DNA from: Kosakonia sacchari SP1
GTDB taxonomy: Bacteria; Pseudomonadota; Gammaproteobacteria; Enterobacterales; Enterobacteriaceae
Direction: 5' to 3'
NCBI RefSeq assembly: GCF_000300455.3
Contig: NZ_CP007215.2
Span: 930,001 to 994,000 of the forward strand
Length of the DNA stretch: 64,000 nt
The translations under genes and the position numbers were made by a program. This document shows, piece after piece, positions 10,327 through 21,756 of the stretch. Within the stretch, counting starts at the first letter, position 1; the number at the start of each line of letters is the position of its first letter. The notes below the pieces were generated by a model, which was not told the origin of the DNA, made no database searches, and saw only the letters and a list, made by a program, of their open reading frames with translations.

Positions 10327-11352
10327 CAGATTTTGATAACCTGACATTTTTGCATGGCAAACCGGCGGCAAGCGGCGTTCTGAAAGCCAATCCGGAAGAT
10401 TTCGTGGTGGTGGAAGATCTTGGCTTTGAGCCTGATGGCGAAGGCGAGCATATTCTGGTGCGCATCCTGAAAAATGGCTGCAATACGCGTTTTGTGGCCG
10501 ATGCACTGGCAAAATTCCTTAAAATCCACGCGCGTGAAGTGAGCTTTGCCGGGCAAAAAGATAAACACGCTGTCACTGAGCAGTGGCTGTGTGCCCGCGT
10601 ACCGGGTAATGCAATGCCCGATCTCAGCGCGTTTCAGCTTGAAGGCTGCAAAGTGTTGGAATATGCCCGTCACAAGCGCAAGCTGCGCCTCGGTGCGTTG
10701 CAGGGCAATGCGTTTACGCTGGTACTGCGCGAAATCAGCGACCGTGCGGACGTTGACGCGCGTTTGCAGGCCATCGCGGAGAAAGGTGTTCCGAATTATT
10801 TCGGCGCTCAGCGCTTTGGCATCGGCGGCAGCAACCTGCAAGGCGCGCTTCGCTGGGCGCAGAGCGATGCGCCGGTGCGCGATCGTAACAAGCGCAGTTT
10901 TTGGTTGTCGGCAGCGCGTAGCGCGTTGTTTAATCAAATCGTCAGCGAGCGGTTGAAAAAAACAGACTTTAATCAAGTTGTTGACGGCGATGCGCTACAA
11001 TTAGCGGGGCGCGGCAGCTGGTTTGTTGCAACCTGTGAAGAGCTGGCGGAACTGCAAACGCGCGTTGAGGCGAAAGCGCTGATGATTACCGCGTCGCTGC
11101 CAGGCAGCGGCGAGTGGGGCACACAGCGTGACGCGCTGGCGTTTGAACAACAGGCGGTTGCTGATGCGCCGGATCTACAGGCGCTGCTGGTGCGGGAGAA
11201 AGTCGAAGCCGCGCGCCGCGCGATGCTGCTCTACCCGCAAAAATTAAGCTGGAACTGGTGGGATGACGTCACCGTCGAATTACGGTTCTGGCTTCCGGCG
11301 GGCAGCTTTGCCACCAGTGTCGTCAGGGAACTTATCAACACATCGGGTGATT

Positions 11353-11372
<20 letters not shown>
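10323..11372 (+). CDS. truD: TruD, tRNA pseudouridine(13) synthase
   Basis: Isomerises U13 of tRNA-Glu to pseudouridine. The 349-residue protein contains the TruD-family catalytic segment [14 protein letters not shown] with the active Asp near residue 80 and the NYFGAQRFG motif near residue 157. Starts by an ATGA overlap with ispF, and its last 20 bp overlap surE. Confidence 0.97.
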
Positions 11373-12734
<1,362 letters not shown>

Positions 12735-12849
12735 GAAACAGAGTTTTCCTGGGTTTTTCAGGCAATAACAGCGTATGGTGAGCACATTTGCCGTAAACGT
12801 TCGCGGTTATCTTTAAGTCATTGGTAATTTACATATTGTTGGGGGATAA

Positions 12850-13974
12850 ATGAGCGCGGGAAGCCCAAAATTAACCGTAAGCCGTGTTGCGGCATTATCA
12901 CTGGTTTCACTTTGGCTGGCAGGGTGTTCAAATTCCACTAATGCTCCGGCCCCGGTCAGTTCCGTTGGCGGCATGAAGAGCGCCAGCAGTAATAATTCCA
13001 GTTCCGGTATGTTAATCACACCGCCGCCAAAACTTGGCACGTCCGCGCAACAACCGCAAATTCAGCCGGTACAGCGTCCTGCCGTTCAGCCGACGCAGAT
13101 CCAGCCCGTCGCGCAGCAACCCGTTCAGACGGTGAACGGTCATATCGTCTATAACCGCCAGTATGGCAATATTCCTAAAGGCAGCTACACCGGCGGCAGC
13201 ACCTACACCGTTAAGCGTGGCGATACGCTGTTTTATATCGCGTGGATCACCGGGAACGATTTCCGTGACCTCGCGCAGCGTAATAACGTTGCTGCGCCGT
13301 ATAGTCTTGAAGTCGGACAAACCTTACAGGTTGGCAACGCATCCGGTACGCCAATTACTGGCGGTAACGCCATAACTCGGGCCGATGCTTCTGCGCAAGG
13401 AATCGTCTCAAAACCTGCACAAAATTCAACCGTAGTGGTTGCTTCGAAACCGACAATTACGTATTCTGAAGATTCAGGTGAACAAAGTGCTAACAAAATG
13501 TTGCCGAACAATAAGCCTGCGACTATCGTCACAGCGCCTGTTACGGCTCCTTCTGTAAGCTCAACCGAACCGACTGCCAGCAGTACATCAACCAGCGCGC
13601 CGATTGCTTCATGGCGTTGGCCGACTGATGGCAACGTTATCGACAACTTCTCTGCGACCGAAGGTGGCAACAAAGGTGTCGATATTGCGGGCAGTAAAGG
13701 ACAGGCTATCGTCGCGACCGCAGATGGGCGCGTTGTATATGCCGGTAACGCACTGCGCGGTTACGGTAATTTGATCATCATAAAACACAACGATGATTAC
13801 CTGAGTGCCTACGCCCATAACGACACAATGCTGGTCCGGGAACAACAAGAAGTTAAGGCGGGGCAAAAAATCGCTACCATGGGTAGCACCGGAACCAGTT
13901 CTACACGCTTGCATTTTGAAATTCGTTACAAGGGGAAATCCGTAAACCCGCTGCGTTATTTGCCGCAGCGATAA
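12850..13974 (+). CDS. nlpD: NlpD, murein hydrolase activator lipoprotein
   Basis: Outer-membrane lipoprotein that activates the amidase AmiC for daughter-cell separation. The 374-residue precursor has a lipobox LWLAGC ending at Cys26, a Gln/Pro-rich linker, a LysM peptidoglycan-binding domain ([17 protein letters not shown], about residues 118-162), a Ser/Thr/Ala-rich linker, and a degenerate M23/LytM domain (about 255-374) with [12 protein letters not shown] and [19 protein letters not shown] lies just upstream of the ATG. In enterobacteria the main rpoS promoter lies inside this gene, so the rpoS leader overlaps it. Confidence 0.96.
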   Translation: MSAGSPKLTVSRVAALSLVSLWLAGCSNSTNAPAPVSSVGGMKSASSNNSSSGMLITPPPKLGTSAQQPQIQPVQRPAVQPTQIQPVAQQPVQTVNGHIVYNRQYGNIPKGSYTGGSTYTVKRGDTLFYIAWITGNDFRDLAQRNNVAAPYSLEVGQTLQVGNASGTPITGGNAITRADASAQGIVSKPAQNSTVVVASKPTITYSEDSGEQSANKMLPNNKPATIVTAPVTAPSVSSTEPTASSTSTSAPIASWRWPTDGNVIDNFSATEGGNKGVDIAGSKGQAIVATADGRVVYAGNALRGYGNLIIIKHNDDYLSAYAHNDTMLVREQQEVKAGQKIATMGSTGTSSTRLHFEIRYKGKSVNPLRYLPQR

Positions 13975-14099
13975 ATCGGTGCAAAGTGATTGAAGTGCTC
14001 CCCATTTGAGTCGTTGCAGCGTGCGCAGATGCCGCTGCAGTCGGCAAAATGAGTAGTCTTCAGGTGCTTTGCCCAGGGATCACGGGTAGGAGCCACCTT

Positions 14100-15092
14100 A
14101 TGAGTCAGAATACGCTGAAAGTTCATGATTTAAATGAAGACGCGGAATTTGATGAGAACGGAGTAGAGGCTTTTGATGAGAAAGCCTTAGTAGAAGAGGA
14201 ACCCAGTGATAACGACCTGGCTGAAGAGGAGCTGTTGTCGCAGGGTGCTACCCAGCGGGTTTTAGACGCTACTCAGCTGTACCTTGGGGAAATTGGGTAC
14301 TCCCCGCTCTTAACGGCCGAAGAAGAAGTTTATTTCGCACGCCGTGCGCTACGTGGTGATGTCGCCTCTCGCCGTCGCATGATCGAAAGTAACCTGCGTC
14401 TGGTGGTGAAAATTGCCCGTCGTTACAGCAATCGTGGTCTGGCGCTGCTGGATCTGATTGAAGAGGGTAATCTGGGGCTGATCCGCGCCGTTGAGAAATT
14501 TGACCCGGAACGCGGGTTCCGTTTCTCAACGTATGCCACCTGGTGGATCCGTCAGACCATTGAACGGGCAATCATGAACCAAACCCGTACTATTCGTCTG
14601 CCAATCCACATTGTTAAAGAGCTGAACGTCTATCTGCGTACTGCACGCGAGTTGTCCCATAAGCTGGACCACGAGCCGAGCGCAGAAGAGATTGCCGAAC
14701 AGCTGGATAAACCTGTTGATGATGTCAGCCGTATGCTGCGTCTCAACGAGCGCATTACCTCAGTTGATACGCCGCTGGGCGGTGATTCTGAAAAAGCGCT
14801 GCTGGATATCCTGGCCGATGAGAAAGACAACGGCCCGGAAGACACCACGCAAGACGATGATATGAAACAAAGCATCGTTAAATGGCTGTTCGAACTGAAC
14901 GCCAAACAGCGTGAAGTGCTGGCGCGTCGTTTCGGTCTGCTGGGTTATGAAGCTGCGACACTGGAAGATGTGGGCCGCGAAATTGGTCTCACTCGTGAAC
15001 GTGTTCGCCAGATTCAGGTTGAAGGTCTGCGTCGTCTGCGTGAAATCCTGCAAACGCAAGGGCTGAATATCGAAGCGCTGTTCCGCGAATAA
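14100..15092 (+). CDS. rpoS: RpoS, stationary-phase sigma factor
   Basis: Sigma-38, master regulator of general stress and stationary phase. The 330-residue protein is almost identical to E. coli RpoS and holds regions 1.2 to 4.2; region 2 is visible as [20 protein letters not shown] and the DNA-binding region 4.2 as [20 protein letters not shown]. The ATG at 14100 ([14 protein letters not shown]) is correct; the in-frame ATG at 14049 adds 17 non-conserved residues. The 125-bp gap to nlpD is the distal part of the rpoS leader that in E. coli folds over the ribosome site and is opened by DsrA, RprA and ArcZ. Confidence 0.97.
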   Translation: MSQNTLKVHDLNEDAEFDENGVEAFDEKALVEEEPSDNDLAEEELLSQGATQRVLDATQLYLGEIGYSPLLTAEEEVYFARRALRGDVASRRRMIESNLRLVVKIARRYSNRGLALLDLIEEGNLGLIRAVEKFDPERGFRFSTYATWWIRQTIERAIMNQTRTIRLPIHIVKELNVYLRTARELSHKLDHEPSAEEIAEQLDKPVDDVSRMLRLNERITSVDTPLGGDSEKALLDILADEKDNGPEDTTQDDDMKQSIVKWLFELNAKQREVLARRFGLLGYEAATLEDVGREIGLTRERVRQIQVEGLRRLREILQTQGLNIEALFRE

Positions 15093-15107
15093 GCACCATT
15101 TCACGAC

Positions 15108-15140
15108 AAAAAGGCCGCTCGCAGATGACGCGGCCTTTTT
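15108..15140 (+). terminator. Rho-independent terminator of rpoS
   Basis: AAAAAGGCCGC at 15108-15118 pairs with GCGGCCTTTTT at 15130-15140 and ends in a T-run, 16 bp after the rpoS stop codon. Confidence 0.88.
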
Positions 15141-15155
15141 CTTTGCCAGCTGCCG

Positions 15156-15338
15156 TTACGCTGCCTGCGCCGTCTCATGCAAATGACGCCACAACACGCG
15201 CCCTTGCTGAAATTGAAACACCTCCGTTGACCAGCGCGCATGCTCACCCTGCGTTTTCCGATAGCCTGTTACCGCTCCACTGTCCCACTCCGTCAGCGGT
15301 TCAATGTTGTCGGCAACAATCTTCAACCCCGCGCGACT
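15156..15338 (-). pseudogene. C-terminal remnant of an NTF2/SnoaL-like protein
   Basis: On the minus strand an open frame of 60 residues ends at a TAA at 15156-15158. It contains NIEPLTEWDSGAVTGYRK and STEVFQFQQGRVLWRHLHE, resembling the last strands of nuclear-transport-factor-2-like (SnoaL-type) proteins, though this family call is from pattern memory. No start codon with a ribosome site is seen, and the reading breaks at about 15338, where a LysR remnant on the opposite strand begins a few bases later. The best explanation is one deletion that removed the 5' halves of two divergent genes. Confidence 0.45.
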
Positions 15339-15341
15339 GCC

Positions 15342-15605
15342 GCGCTGCGCCTGGAAATCACCGCGCCAGCGCGGTTATCCGCAGATAGCGCGCAGGCGTT
15401 AATGGCATTCGTGCTGGCCGGTTGCGGCGTGGCGTTGTTACCGCTATGGCTGGTGCAAACAGCGCTGGACAGTCACCGGCTTATTCATTTGTTGCCGGAA
15501 TACCGCTTCGCGCAGCAGGGGGGTTATGCCGTCTATGCGGATGCGCAGCATCAGCCCGCTAAAGTCCGCGCGTTTGTAGATTTTTTGCGTGCGCGTCTGG
15601 CGTAG
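15342..15605 (+). pseudogene. C-terminal remnant of a LysR-type regulator
   Basis: About 87 residues starting ALRLEITAPARLSADSAQAL and containing MAFVLAGCGVALLPLWLV, the typical end of a LysR substrate-binding domain, then a FVDFLRARLA C-terminus. The helix-turn-helix and first half are missing. The same frame runs upstream to 15240, but that part encodes no LysR sequence and instead overlaps the opposite-strand NTF2-like remnant. Not an intact gene. Confidence 0.7.
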
Positions 15606-15876
15606 TACCGCCTCAGTTTTATAGCCCGTCAGTCAAACTTAAATTGCATGAAAACGCGGCATCCAAAACCTGGATATAAACGGACCGGCACCGTCAAATA
15701 AGGCGGAAACACCATCTGTCCATCCAGGCGAGTTATCGCCGGTCAAAGGTGGTTCAGCCTGGACATCGAGAACCGCTGTGCCGATCCAGATGTGTGTTTT
15801 GCATGATGTCGTAAGTGTTGATACTGCACCGCGCGGGTGCGGGAGATGTCGGCGTGGCTGGCGGATAAGTGAAATT
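15606..15876. other. Intergenic, no supported gene
   Basis: Between the LysR remnant and the mutS terminator. The plus-strand frame at 15778-16113 runs into mutS antisense and has no family resemblance. I see no RNA gene or mobile-element end here. Confidence 0.5.
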
Positions 15877-15899
15877 CCCTCTCCCGTTCAGGGAGAGGG
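15877..15899 (-). terminator. Putative mutS terminator hairpin
   Basis: CCCTCTCCC (15877-15885) and GGGAGAGGG (15891-15899) form a perfect 9-bp stem with a GTTCA loop, 9 bp after the mutS stop codon. On the minus strand the hairpin is followed by only AATTTC, so termination may be weak. Confidence 0.55.
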
Positions 15900-15907
15900 A
15901 AGAGGGG

Positions 15908-18469
15908 TTACAGCAGGTTTTTCAGACGGTAAATCCACTCCAGTGCCTGGCGCGGCGTTAAGCTGTCCGGATCGAGGTTTTCCAGCGCTTCAACCGCCGG
16001 GTTTGTCTCTTCTGGCGCGGCCAGCAGTGACATTTGCGTGCCGTCGATCTGGGTGGCTGCCGCGCTCGGCGACAGACTTTCCAGTTCGCGCAATTTACCG
16101 CGTGCGCGCTTGATCACCTCTTTGGGGACACCCGCCAGCGCCGCGACCGCCAGGCCGTAGCTCTTACTGGCTGCGCCATCCTGCACGCTATGCATAAAGG
16201 CGATGGTATCGCCATGCTCCAGCGCATCGAGATGCACATTCGCCACGCCTTCCATTTTTTCCGGCAACTGCGTCAGCTCGAAATAGTGGGTGGCAAACAG
16301 CGTCAACGCTTTGATCTTATTCGCCAGATTCTCCGCACACGCCCACGCCAGCGACAAGCCATCATACGTCGATGTCCCGCGGCCAATTTCGTCCATCAGC
16401 ACCAGGCTGTTTTCCGTGGCGTTATGCAGGATGTTCGCCGTTTCGGTCATCTCCACCATAAACGTGGAGCGCCCGCTGGCCAGATCGTCCGCCGCGCCGA
16501 CGCGGGTAAAGATGCGATCGATTGGCCCGATCTCCACTTTTTGCGCCGGCACATAGCTGCCGATATAGGCCAGCAGAGCAATCAGCGCAGTCTGGCGCAT
16601 ATAGGTACTTTTACCGCCCATATTCGGGCCGGTAATGATCAACATCCGCCGCTGTGGCGACAGGTTTAGCGGGTTGGCGATAAACGGCTCTTTCAGCACT
16701 TGCTCAACCACCGGATGGCGGCCTTCGCTAATACGAATGCCCGGTTTTTCGCTAAAGGTCGGGCAGCAGTAATTGAGGGTATAAGCACGCTCCGCCAGGT
16801 TGACCAGCACATCCAGCTCTGCCAGCGCGGCGGCGCTCTGCTGCAAATCCGCCAGATGCGGCATCAGCAGATCAAACAGCTCTTCATAGAGCTGTTTTTC
16901 CAGCGCCAGCGCTTTGCCTTTGGAGGTAAGAACTTTGTCTTCGTACTCTTTCAGTTCCGGAATAATGTAGCGCTCAGCGTTTTTCAGGGTCTGACGGCGC
17001 ACATAATGAATCGGTGCCAGGTGGCTCTGTCCACGGCTAATCTGAATGAAATAGCCGTGTACCGCGTTATACCCCACTTTCAGCGTATCCAGCCCCAGCC
17101 GCTCACGTTCGCGGACCTCGAGGCGATCGAGATAATCGGTCGCGCCATCTGCCAGTCCACGCCACTCATCCAGCTCGGCGTTATACCCCGGCGCAATCAC
17201 GCCGCCATCTCGCACCAGCACCGGTGGTGCTTCAATGATGGCGCGCTCCAGCAGTTCGCGTAACTCGACAAATTCGCCCATTTTTTCACGCAGCGCCTGT
17301 ACCGGTGCGCTGTCGATATCCGCCAGCTGGCTGCGCAGTTCCGGTAATTGCTGGAAAGCGTAACGCATGCGCGCCAAATCGCGCGGGCGAGCGGTGCGCA
17401 GCGCCAGACGCGCCAGAATACGCTCCAGATCGCCCACCTGACGCAGCACCGGTTGCAGCTCACTGGTGTGTTCCTGCAACGCGCTGATGGTTTGCTGGCG
17501 CTCGGTCAGCACTTTCGTATCGCGTATCGGCATATGTAGCCAGCGTTTGAGCATGCGGCTGCCCATCGGCGTGACGGTACAGTCGAGCACCGACGACAGC
17601 GTGTTTTCGACGCCGCCTGCCAGGTTCTGGGTGATCTCCAGATTTCGGCGCGTCGCGGCATCCATAATGATGGTGTCCTGCTGGCGTTCCATGGTGATGG
17701 AGCGAATATGCGGCAGGGCGGTACGCTGCGTGTCTTTCACATATTGCAACAGGCAACCGGCGGCGCACAGGCCGCGCGGCGCGTTCTCGACGCCAAAACC
17801 GACCAGGTCGCGCGTGCCGAACTGCATGTTTAATTGCTGGCGCGCGGTGTCAATTTCGAACTCCCACAGTGGGCGGCGGCGCAAACCACGACGGCCTTCA
17901 ATTAGCGCGGTTTCCGCGAAATCTTCCGCATAGAGCAATTCCGCCGGATTGGTGCGTTGCAGCTCAGCCGCCATGGTGTCGCGATCCGTCGGTTCGCTAA
18001 CGCGAAAACGCCCGGAACTGATATCCAGCGTCGCGTAACCAAAGCCTTTGCTGTCCTGCCAGACGGCGGCGAGCAGGTTGTCCTGGCGCTCCTGCAACAG
18101 CGCTTCATCGCTGATGGTGCCAGGCGTGACAATGCGTACCACTTTGCGTTCGACCGGCCCTTTGCTGGTGGCCGGATCGCCAATCTGCTCGCAAATCGCC
18201 ACCGATTCACCCAGGCTCACCAGCTTCGCCAGATAATTTTCCACCGCATGATGCGGTACACCCGCCATAGGAATCGGCTCACCGGCAGACGCGCCGCGTT
18301 TGGTCAGCGAAATGTCCATCAGCTGCGAGGCGCGTTTGGCGTCGTCGTAAAACAGCTCGTAGAAGTCGCCCATACGGTAGAACAGCAGAATATCCGGGTG
18401 CTGCGCTTTCAGCTTAAGATACTGCTGCATCATTGGGGTATGGGCGTCGAAATTCTCTAGTGTACTCAT
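15908..18469 (-). CDS. mutS: MutS, DNA mismatch recognition ATPase
   Basis: Recognises base mismatches and starts methyl-directed repair with MutL and MutH. The 853-residue protein is full length and has the mismatch-binding Phe-x-Glu as FYELF near residue 36. It has a Walker [17 protein letters not shown] near residue 615 and a Walker [17 protein letters not shown] near residue 690. The N-terminus [17 protein letters not shown] gives the start at 18469. The DNA upstream changes to island sequence within about 200 bp, so the mutS promoter region may be partly supplied by the inserted element. Confidence 0.97.
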   Translation of the reverse strand: MSTLENFDAHTPMMQQYLKLKAQHPDILLFYRMGDFYELFYDDAKRASQLMDISLTKRGASAGEPIPMAGVPHHAVENYLAKLVSLGESVAICEQIGDPATSKGPVERKVVRIVTPGTISDEALLQERQDNLLAAVWQDSKGFGYATLDISSGRFRVSEPTDRDTMAAELQRTNPAELLYAEDFAETALIEGRRGLRRRPLWEFEIDTARQQLNMQFGTRDLVGFGVENAPRGLCAAGCLLQYVKDTQRTALPHIRSITMERQQDTIIMDAATRRNLEITQNLAGGVENTLSSVLDCTVTPMGSRMLKRWLHMPIRDTKVLTERQQTISALQEHTSELQPVLRQVGDLERILARLALRTARPRDLARMRYAFQQLPELRSQLADIDSAPVQALREKMGEFVELRELLERAIIEAPPVLVRDGGVIAPGYNAELDEWRGLADGATDYLDRLEVRERERLGLDTLKVGYNAVHGYFIQISRGQSHLAPIHYVRRQTLKNAERYIIPELKEYEDKVLTSKGKALALEKQLYEELFDLLMPHLADLQQSAAALAELDVLVNLAERAYTLNYCCPTFSEKPGIRISEGRHPVVEQVLKEPFIANPLNLSPQRRMLIITGPNMGGKSTYMRQTALIALLAYIGSYVPAQKVEIGPIDRIFTRVGAADDLASGRSTFMVEMTETANILHNATENSLVLMDEIGRGTSTYDGLSLAWACAENLANKIKALTLFATHYFELTQLPEKMEGVANVHLDALEHGDTIAFMHSVQDGAASKSYGLAVAALAGVPKEVIKRARGKLRELESLSPSAAATQIDGTQMSLLAAPEETNPAVEALENLDPDSLTPRQALEWIYRLKNLL

Positions 18470-18563
18470 CAGTTTATGATGTCCATTTTCTTAAATTTTA
18501 ATGAGTTAGTGATGTTTGTTGTTCTCATTGAGTTTCACTTTGTCTCATTGGATCTCAGGAAAT

Positions 18564-18581
18564 CCTACATTTAAATGTAGG
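18564..18581. repeat. Perfect 18-bp palindrome upstream of the island integrase
   Basis: CCTACATTTAAATGTAGG is a perfect inverted repeat. A degenerate second copy follows, with CCTACATTT at 18638-18646 and AAATGCGTAGG at 18654-18664 separated by 7 bp, and a half-like GGCTACATA occurs at 18621-18629. These lie in the 217-bp gap between mutS and the divergent integrase. They could be arm/core sites for the integrase, an excisionase/repressor operator, or part of the attachment site. Function is inferred only from position and symmetry. Confidence 0.6.
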
Positions 18582-18686
18582 TTAAAGTGTAGCTTGCCAA
18601 CCTATAGCCTGGTAAAATATGGCTACATACAGCACAACCTACATTTCGTTTCATAAATGCGTAGGGAGCATGATAACGGAGTCTTT

Positions 18687-20012
18687 ATGGCAGGAAAACA
18701 AGAGGCAAAGCCACTGTCGTTTAAAGCGATAGAAATGATGAAGCCGGGTGACAAAGATAAAGCTGATATTGGCGAAAATCGTGGTTTACGTGTCTCCTGT
18801 GGTGCTACTGGTGTTAAGTCTTTTTTCTACCGTTACACGAGCCCTGTGACTGGAAAACTTGCTCAGGTCAAAATTGGCAACTTCCCACAGACTTCTCTCG
18901 CCGCTGCACGTCTTAAACTCAACGAATTAAAGCTCCTCCGTCAGGAAGGTCGGTGTCCTGCATCAGAACTCAAGCAGGAAAAACAACTTCGTGCAATCGA
19001 GGCTGAACAGGCTAAAGTACCTGAATTAACAGTGCAGGGATTAGTTGAGCTCTACCTGACTGAGCGCATTGAGGACCGCAAAACCAAGGATGGCAAAATC
19101 ATTCCGGGGGCCCGGAAGAAGAAAGGCCAGGATGAAGTGCGCAGAACACTGTATGCCGATGCGGTAGATAAGCTGGGCGATCGTAATGCCTCTGAAATCA
19201 CACGTAATGAAGTGATTATGCTTATCAATGGCATTGTCGCCAGAGGAGCAAAAGTGCAAGCCGGTAACGTTCTACGGGAGCTCTCATTGGCCTATGAGTT
19301 CGCTATCGGTTTGGGGCGTTTTGATGCCAGCTTTGCTAATCCCGCGCTGTTGGCAAAGTCCAGCCTCCGGCAGACTCGAATCAAGCTTACCAATAATCGT
19401 GGTACGCGTGTGCTGAGTGAAGCTGAGCTTAAAAAGTTTCTCCAGTGGCTTCCGGGTTCTGCCTTTTCACCGACAATCAAAAACGTGCTTCGTCTGACCT
19501 TGTGGACGGGTTGCCGTACTGGAGAGGTCTGTAACATGGCGTGGAAGGATGTTGATCTGGAGAAGGGTACGATACACTTGCGCGAGACTAAAACGGGTGT
19601 TGAGCGTTATGTCCAGTTATCCACTCAAGCCGTAAACTTTCTTAAAGTGCTCCGCCTCAACTCGGATACCTACCTTTTCCCGTCTACACGAACAAGACGA
19701 CCAATCCAGCAAAAGTATCTGACAGAGAATGCGTGGCGCTTACGTGAATCCGGCCAGATGTTAGATATACCGAGCTGGACACCGCATGATCTTCGGAGAA
19801 CCGTCAGGACTGGGTTATCTCGGCTTAAGTGTCCTCGAGAAGTTGGTGAGGCGGTGCTTGGGCATACCAAAGGGGGCGTCGAAGGGATTTATAACCTTTA
19901 TGAGTATGATGAGGAGTGCAAGAAGTGGTTGCAGGTTTGGGCAGATTATTTAGACAAAATTCAATTTATAAACTGTACTCATCAAAATGCTGTATCGATT
20001 TCAACTGGTTGA
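18687..20012 (+). CDS. P4-type tyrosine recombinase (island integrase)
   Basis: Site-specific recombinase expected to integrate and excise the island. The 441-residue protein has an N-terminal DUF4102-like arm-binding region (LRVSCGATGVKSFFYRY near residue 35), a central SAM-like domain and a C-terminal catalytic domain. The Arg box is LWTGCRTGEVCNMAWKD, the His-x-x-Arg box is TPHDLRRTV, and GHTKGG is followed by YNLYEYD with the nucleophile Tyr. The ATG at 18687 has GGAG seven bases upstream; an ATG at 18657 would add ten residues. It is divergent from mutS with no tRNA in between, unusual because P4-type integrases mostly use tRNA 3' ends. Confidence 0.92.
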   Translation: MAGKQEAKPLSFKAIEMMKPGDKDKADIGENRGLRVSCGATGVKSFFYRYTSPVTGKLAQVKIGNFPQTSLAAARLKLNELKLLRQEGRCPASELKQEKQLRAIEAEQAKVPELTVQGLVELYLTERIEDRKTKDGKIIPGARKKKGQDEVRRTLYADAVDKLGDRNASEITRNEVIMLINGIVARGAKVQAGNVLRELSLAYEFAIGLGRFDASFANPALLAKSSLRQTRIKLTNNRGTRVLSEAELKKFLQWLPGSAFSPTIKNVLRLTLWTGCRTGEVCNMAWKDVDLEKGTIHLRETKTGVERYVQLSTQAVNFLKVLRLNSDTYLFPSTRTRRPIQQKYLTENAWRLRESGQMLDIPSWTPHDLRRTVRTGLSRLKCPREVGEAVLGHTKGGVEGIYNLYEYDEECKKWLQVWADYLDKIQFINCTHQNAVSISTG

Positions 20013-20258
20013 TTTATAACAACAGACAAATTCCTATATTGATCATTGAGTTGCTGGTTGTTATTTTAAGTGTCAATTATGTATTATTTATTGCTTGTAG
20101 ATGAACAGTTATGAGATAAAATGTCTATAGATAACCTATTTGTATTGTTTTTGGTAAGTATTGTCTTGTATTTAAGGTCATCTTTGAATAAATTTGGTGA
20201 TCATTAGTTTTCAACTTGTGTTTTAAGATTATTAAGTTATATGGTTTAGAGAGGTTTT

Positions 20259-21122
20259 ATGAAAAGTGTATTAATAACGGATTTGGATAATACATTATTT
20301 GATTGGTTTACTATTTGGCATGCAAGTTTTAGTGCGATGTTAAACGAGGTTTCTAGGATTAGTAATATTCCAGTTAGTGAGTTAAAACCTCAAATAAAAC
20401 AAATTCATCAAAAGCATGGTACTGCTGAGTATGCATTTGTTCTTGAGGAGATCCCTTCTTTAATACAAAAGTATGGTGGGAGAGAGCAAATAAATAAAGC
20501 CCTTGATTCTGCAATTCATGCTTATAGAAGTGAAAGAAAAAAGCATCTTTTTCTTTATCCTACGGTGTTGGATACTTTATTGGAACTCAAGAGGTTAGGA
20601 GTTCTAATTATAGGGTATACAGAGTCGAAGGAGTATTATTCTAATTATAGGGTGTCAAAGTTGAATTTAGATGGTGTCATTGATATTCTTTTTTCACCTG
20701 AAGATCATAGCATTCCTGCAGGCGTTCAGCCCCAAACATCATATAATTTAAATAAAACAGTCAATCGGCATACTCCTTATGGTGAGGTTAAGCCTAATCC
20801 GAAGATACTAAGAGAGATCATTTCATCTGTAAATGCTATGCCAGAGGATTGCGTTTATATAGGTGATAGCGAAATGAAAGATATTGCAATGGCTTTAGAT
20901 GCCGGAGTGGATGCTGTCTTCGCAAATTATGGAAATAAACATTTCATTTCTGGTACTGATTATAACTTACTTAGGGAAGTTACACATTGGACTGATGCTG
21001 AGGTAGAGAATGAAAGGAAAATAAAAGAAGAGAAAAAAGATGTTCATGCTGAGTTTGTGATCGAGGAATTTTCGGAATTGCTTAACTTATTCGTATTCAC
21101 GGAGTTTAACCAGAATGTCTAA
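20259..21122 (+). CDS. HAD-superfamily hydrolase-like protein
   Basis: A 287-residue cytosolic protein with all four haloacid-dehalogenase motifs. Motif I is DLDNTLFDW at residues 7-15 (nucleophile and acid Asp), motif II is the GYTES segment near 125, motif III a Lys in GEVKPNPK near 188, and motif IV is GDSEMKDIAMALDAG near 208. It should act as a phosphatase or phosphotransferase on an unknown substrate. A GAGAGG ribosome site precedes the ATG. The coding region is AT-rich and overlaps the following membrane-protein gene by 8 bp, so the two form an operon. A defence or phosphate-cargo role is possible but unproven. Confidence 0.75.
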   Translation: MKSVLITDLDNTLFDWFTIWHASFSAMLNEVSRISNIPVSELKPQIKQIHQKHGTAEYAFVLEEIPSLIQKYGGREQINKALDSAIHAYRSERKKHLFLYPTVLDTLLELKRLGVLIIGYTESKEYYSNYRVSKLNLDGVIDILFSPEDHSIPAGVQPQTSYNLNKTVNRHTPYGEVKPNPKILREIISSVNAMPEDCVYIGDSEMKDIAMALDAGVDAVFANYGNKHFISGTDYNLLREVTHWTDAEVENERKIKEEKKDVHAEFVIEEFSELLNLFVFTEFNQNV

Positions 21123-21756
21123 TGTTGATGAAAGTCGGAAAAATGAAATAGAACTCTTAAAAATAAAGGTTGATATTTGGAAGCAAGTTATCAATACACA
21201 ACAGCATTTCAATGATTTGGCCATGAAAATACGAAACTTTGCGATTTTAATTTTGTCAGCTTTCATTGGTGCGATAGGCGTAAGCTTTAAGTCGGGATTT
21301 GCATTTGTTGTTATGGGACATTCAACATCCGTTGCTACAATACTATCATTTGGAGCTGCAATTATATGGATGTTATTTTTCTTTGTTGACGTATATTGGT
21401 ATCATCCACTTTTAGTTGGTTCAGTTAAAAAAGGGATAACAATTGAATCAAAGATAGGTGAGGAATTGAAGGACTTTATTGATCTTACAAAAACTATAGG
21501 GAATGAAAGTCCAAAAGAGATAAAGTTTAGTTTTCGTAAGAAAGTGTGCAAAAGAATAGAGTTGCATAGTAAGGATAAAGCAAAACTTTTCTATTTGGGT
21601 GTTTTTTATTTATTGTTGTTTTCAACGGTTGTCTTATATTTTGTCGATTCTCCAGATGCAAAATCAAAAACTCTTTCAGATAAAAGTCCTATCTCTATTC
21701 AATGTATAAAAACAATAAGCAATAACAGTATTAGTTGTGATATTAATTATCTTTGA
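21115..21756 (+). CDS. Multi-pass membrane protein, unknown, paired with the HAD gene
   Basis: A 213-residue protein not matched to a named family with confidence. It has a helical N-terminal segment (IELLKIKVDIWKQVINTQQ), two adjacent membrane spans at about residues 42-62 and 75-98, a basic cytosolic segment (about 105-155, containing FRKKVCKR), a third span at about 160-181, and a short tail with two Cys. Its start lies inside the upstream gene, implying translational coupling. The combination of a soluble enzyme with a small membrane protein is seen in several phage-defence pairs, but this is inference. Confidence 0.6.
   Translation: MSNVDESRKNEIELLKIKVDIWKQVINTQQHFNDLAMKIRNFAILILSAFIGAIGVSFKSGFAFVVMGHSTSVATILSFGAAIIWMLFFFVDVYWYHPLLVGSVKKGITIESKIGEELKDFIDLTKTIGNESPKEIKFSFRKKVCKRIELHSKDKAKLFYLGVFYLLLFSTVVLYFVDSPDAKSKTLSDKSPISIQCIKTISNNSISCDINYL

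Noticed and set aside
15240-15605. Intact 121-residue gene
   Set aside because: Only the last 87 residues match LysR; the N-terminal third is antisense to another remnant and has no HTH.
18470-18656. tRNA or tmRNA as the island attachment site
   Set aside because: No cloverleaf-forming sequence or CCA end is visible in the gap; the P4-type integrase sits directly beside mutS.
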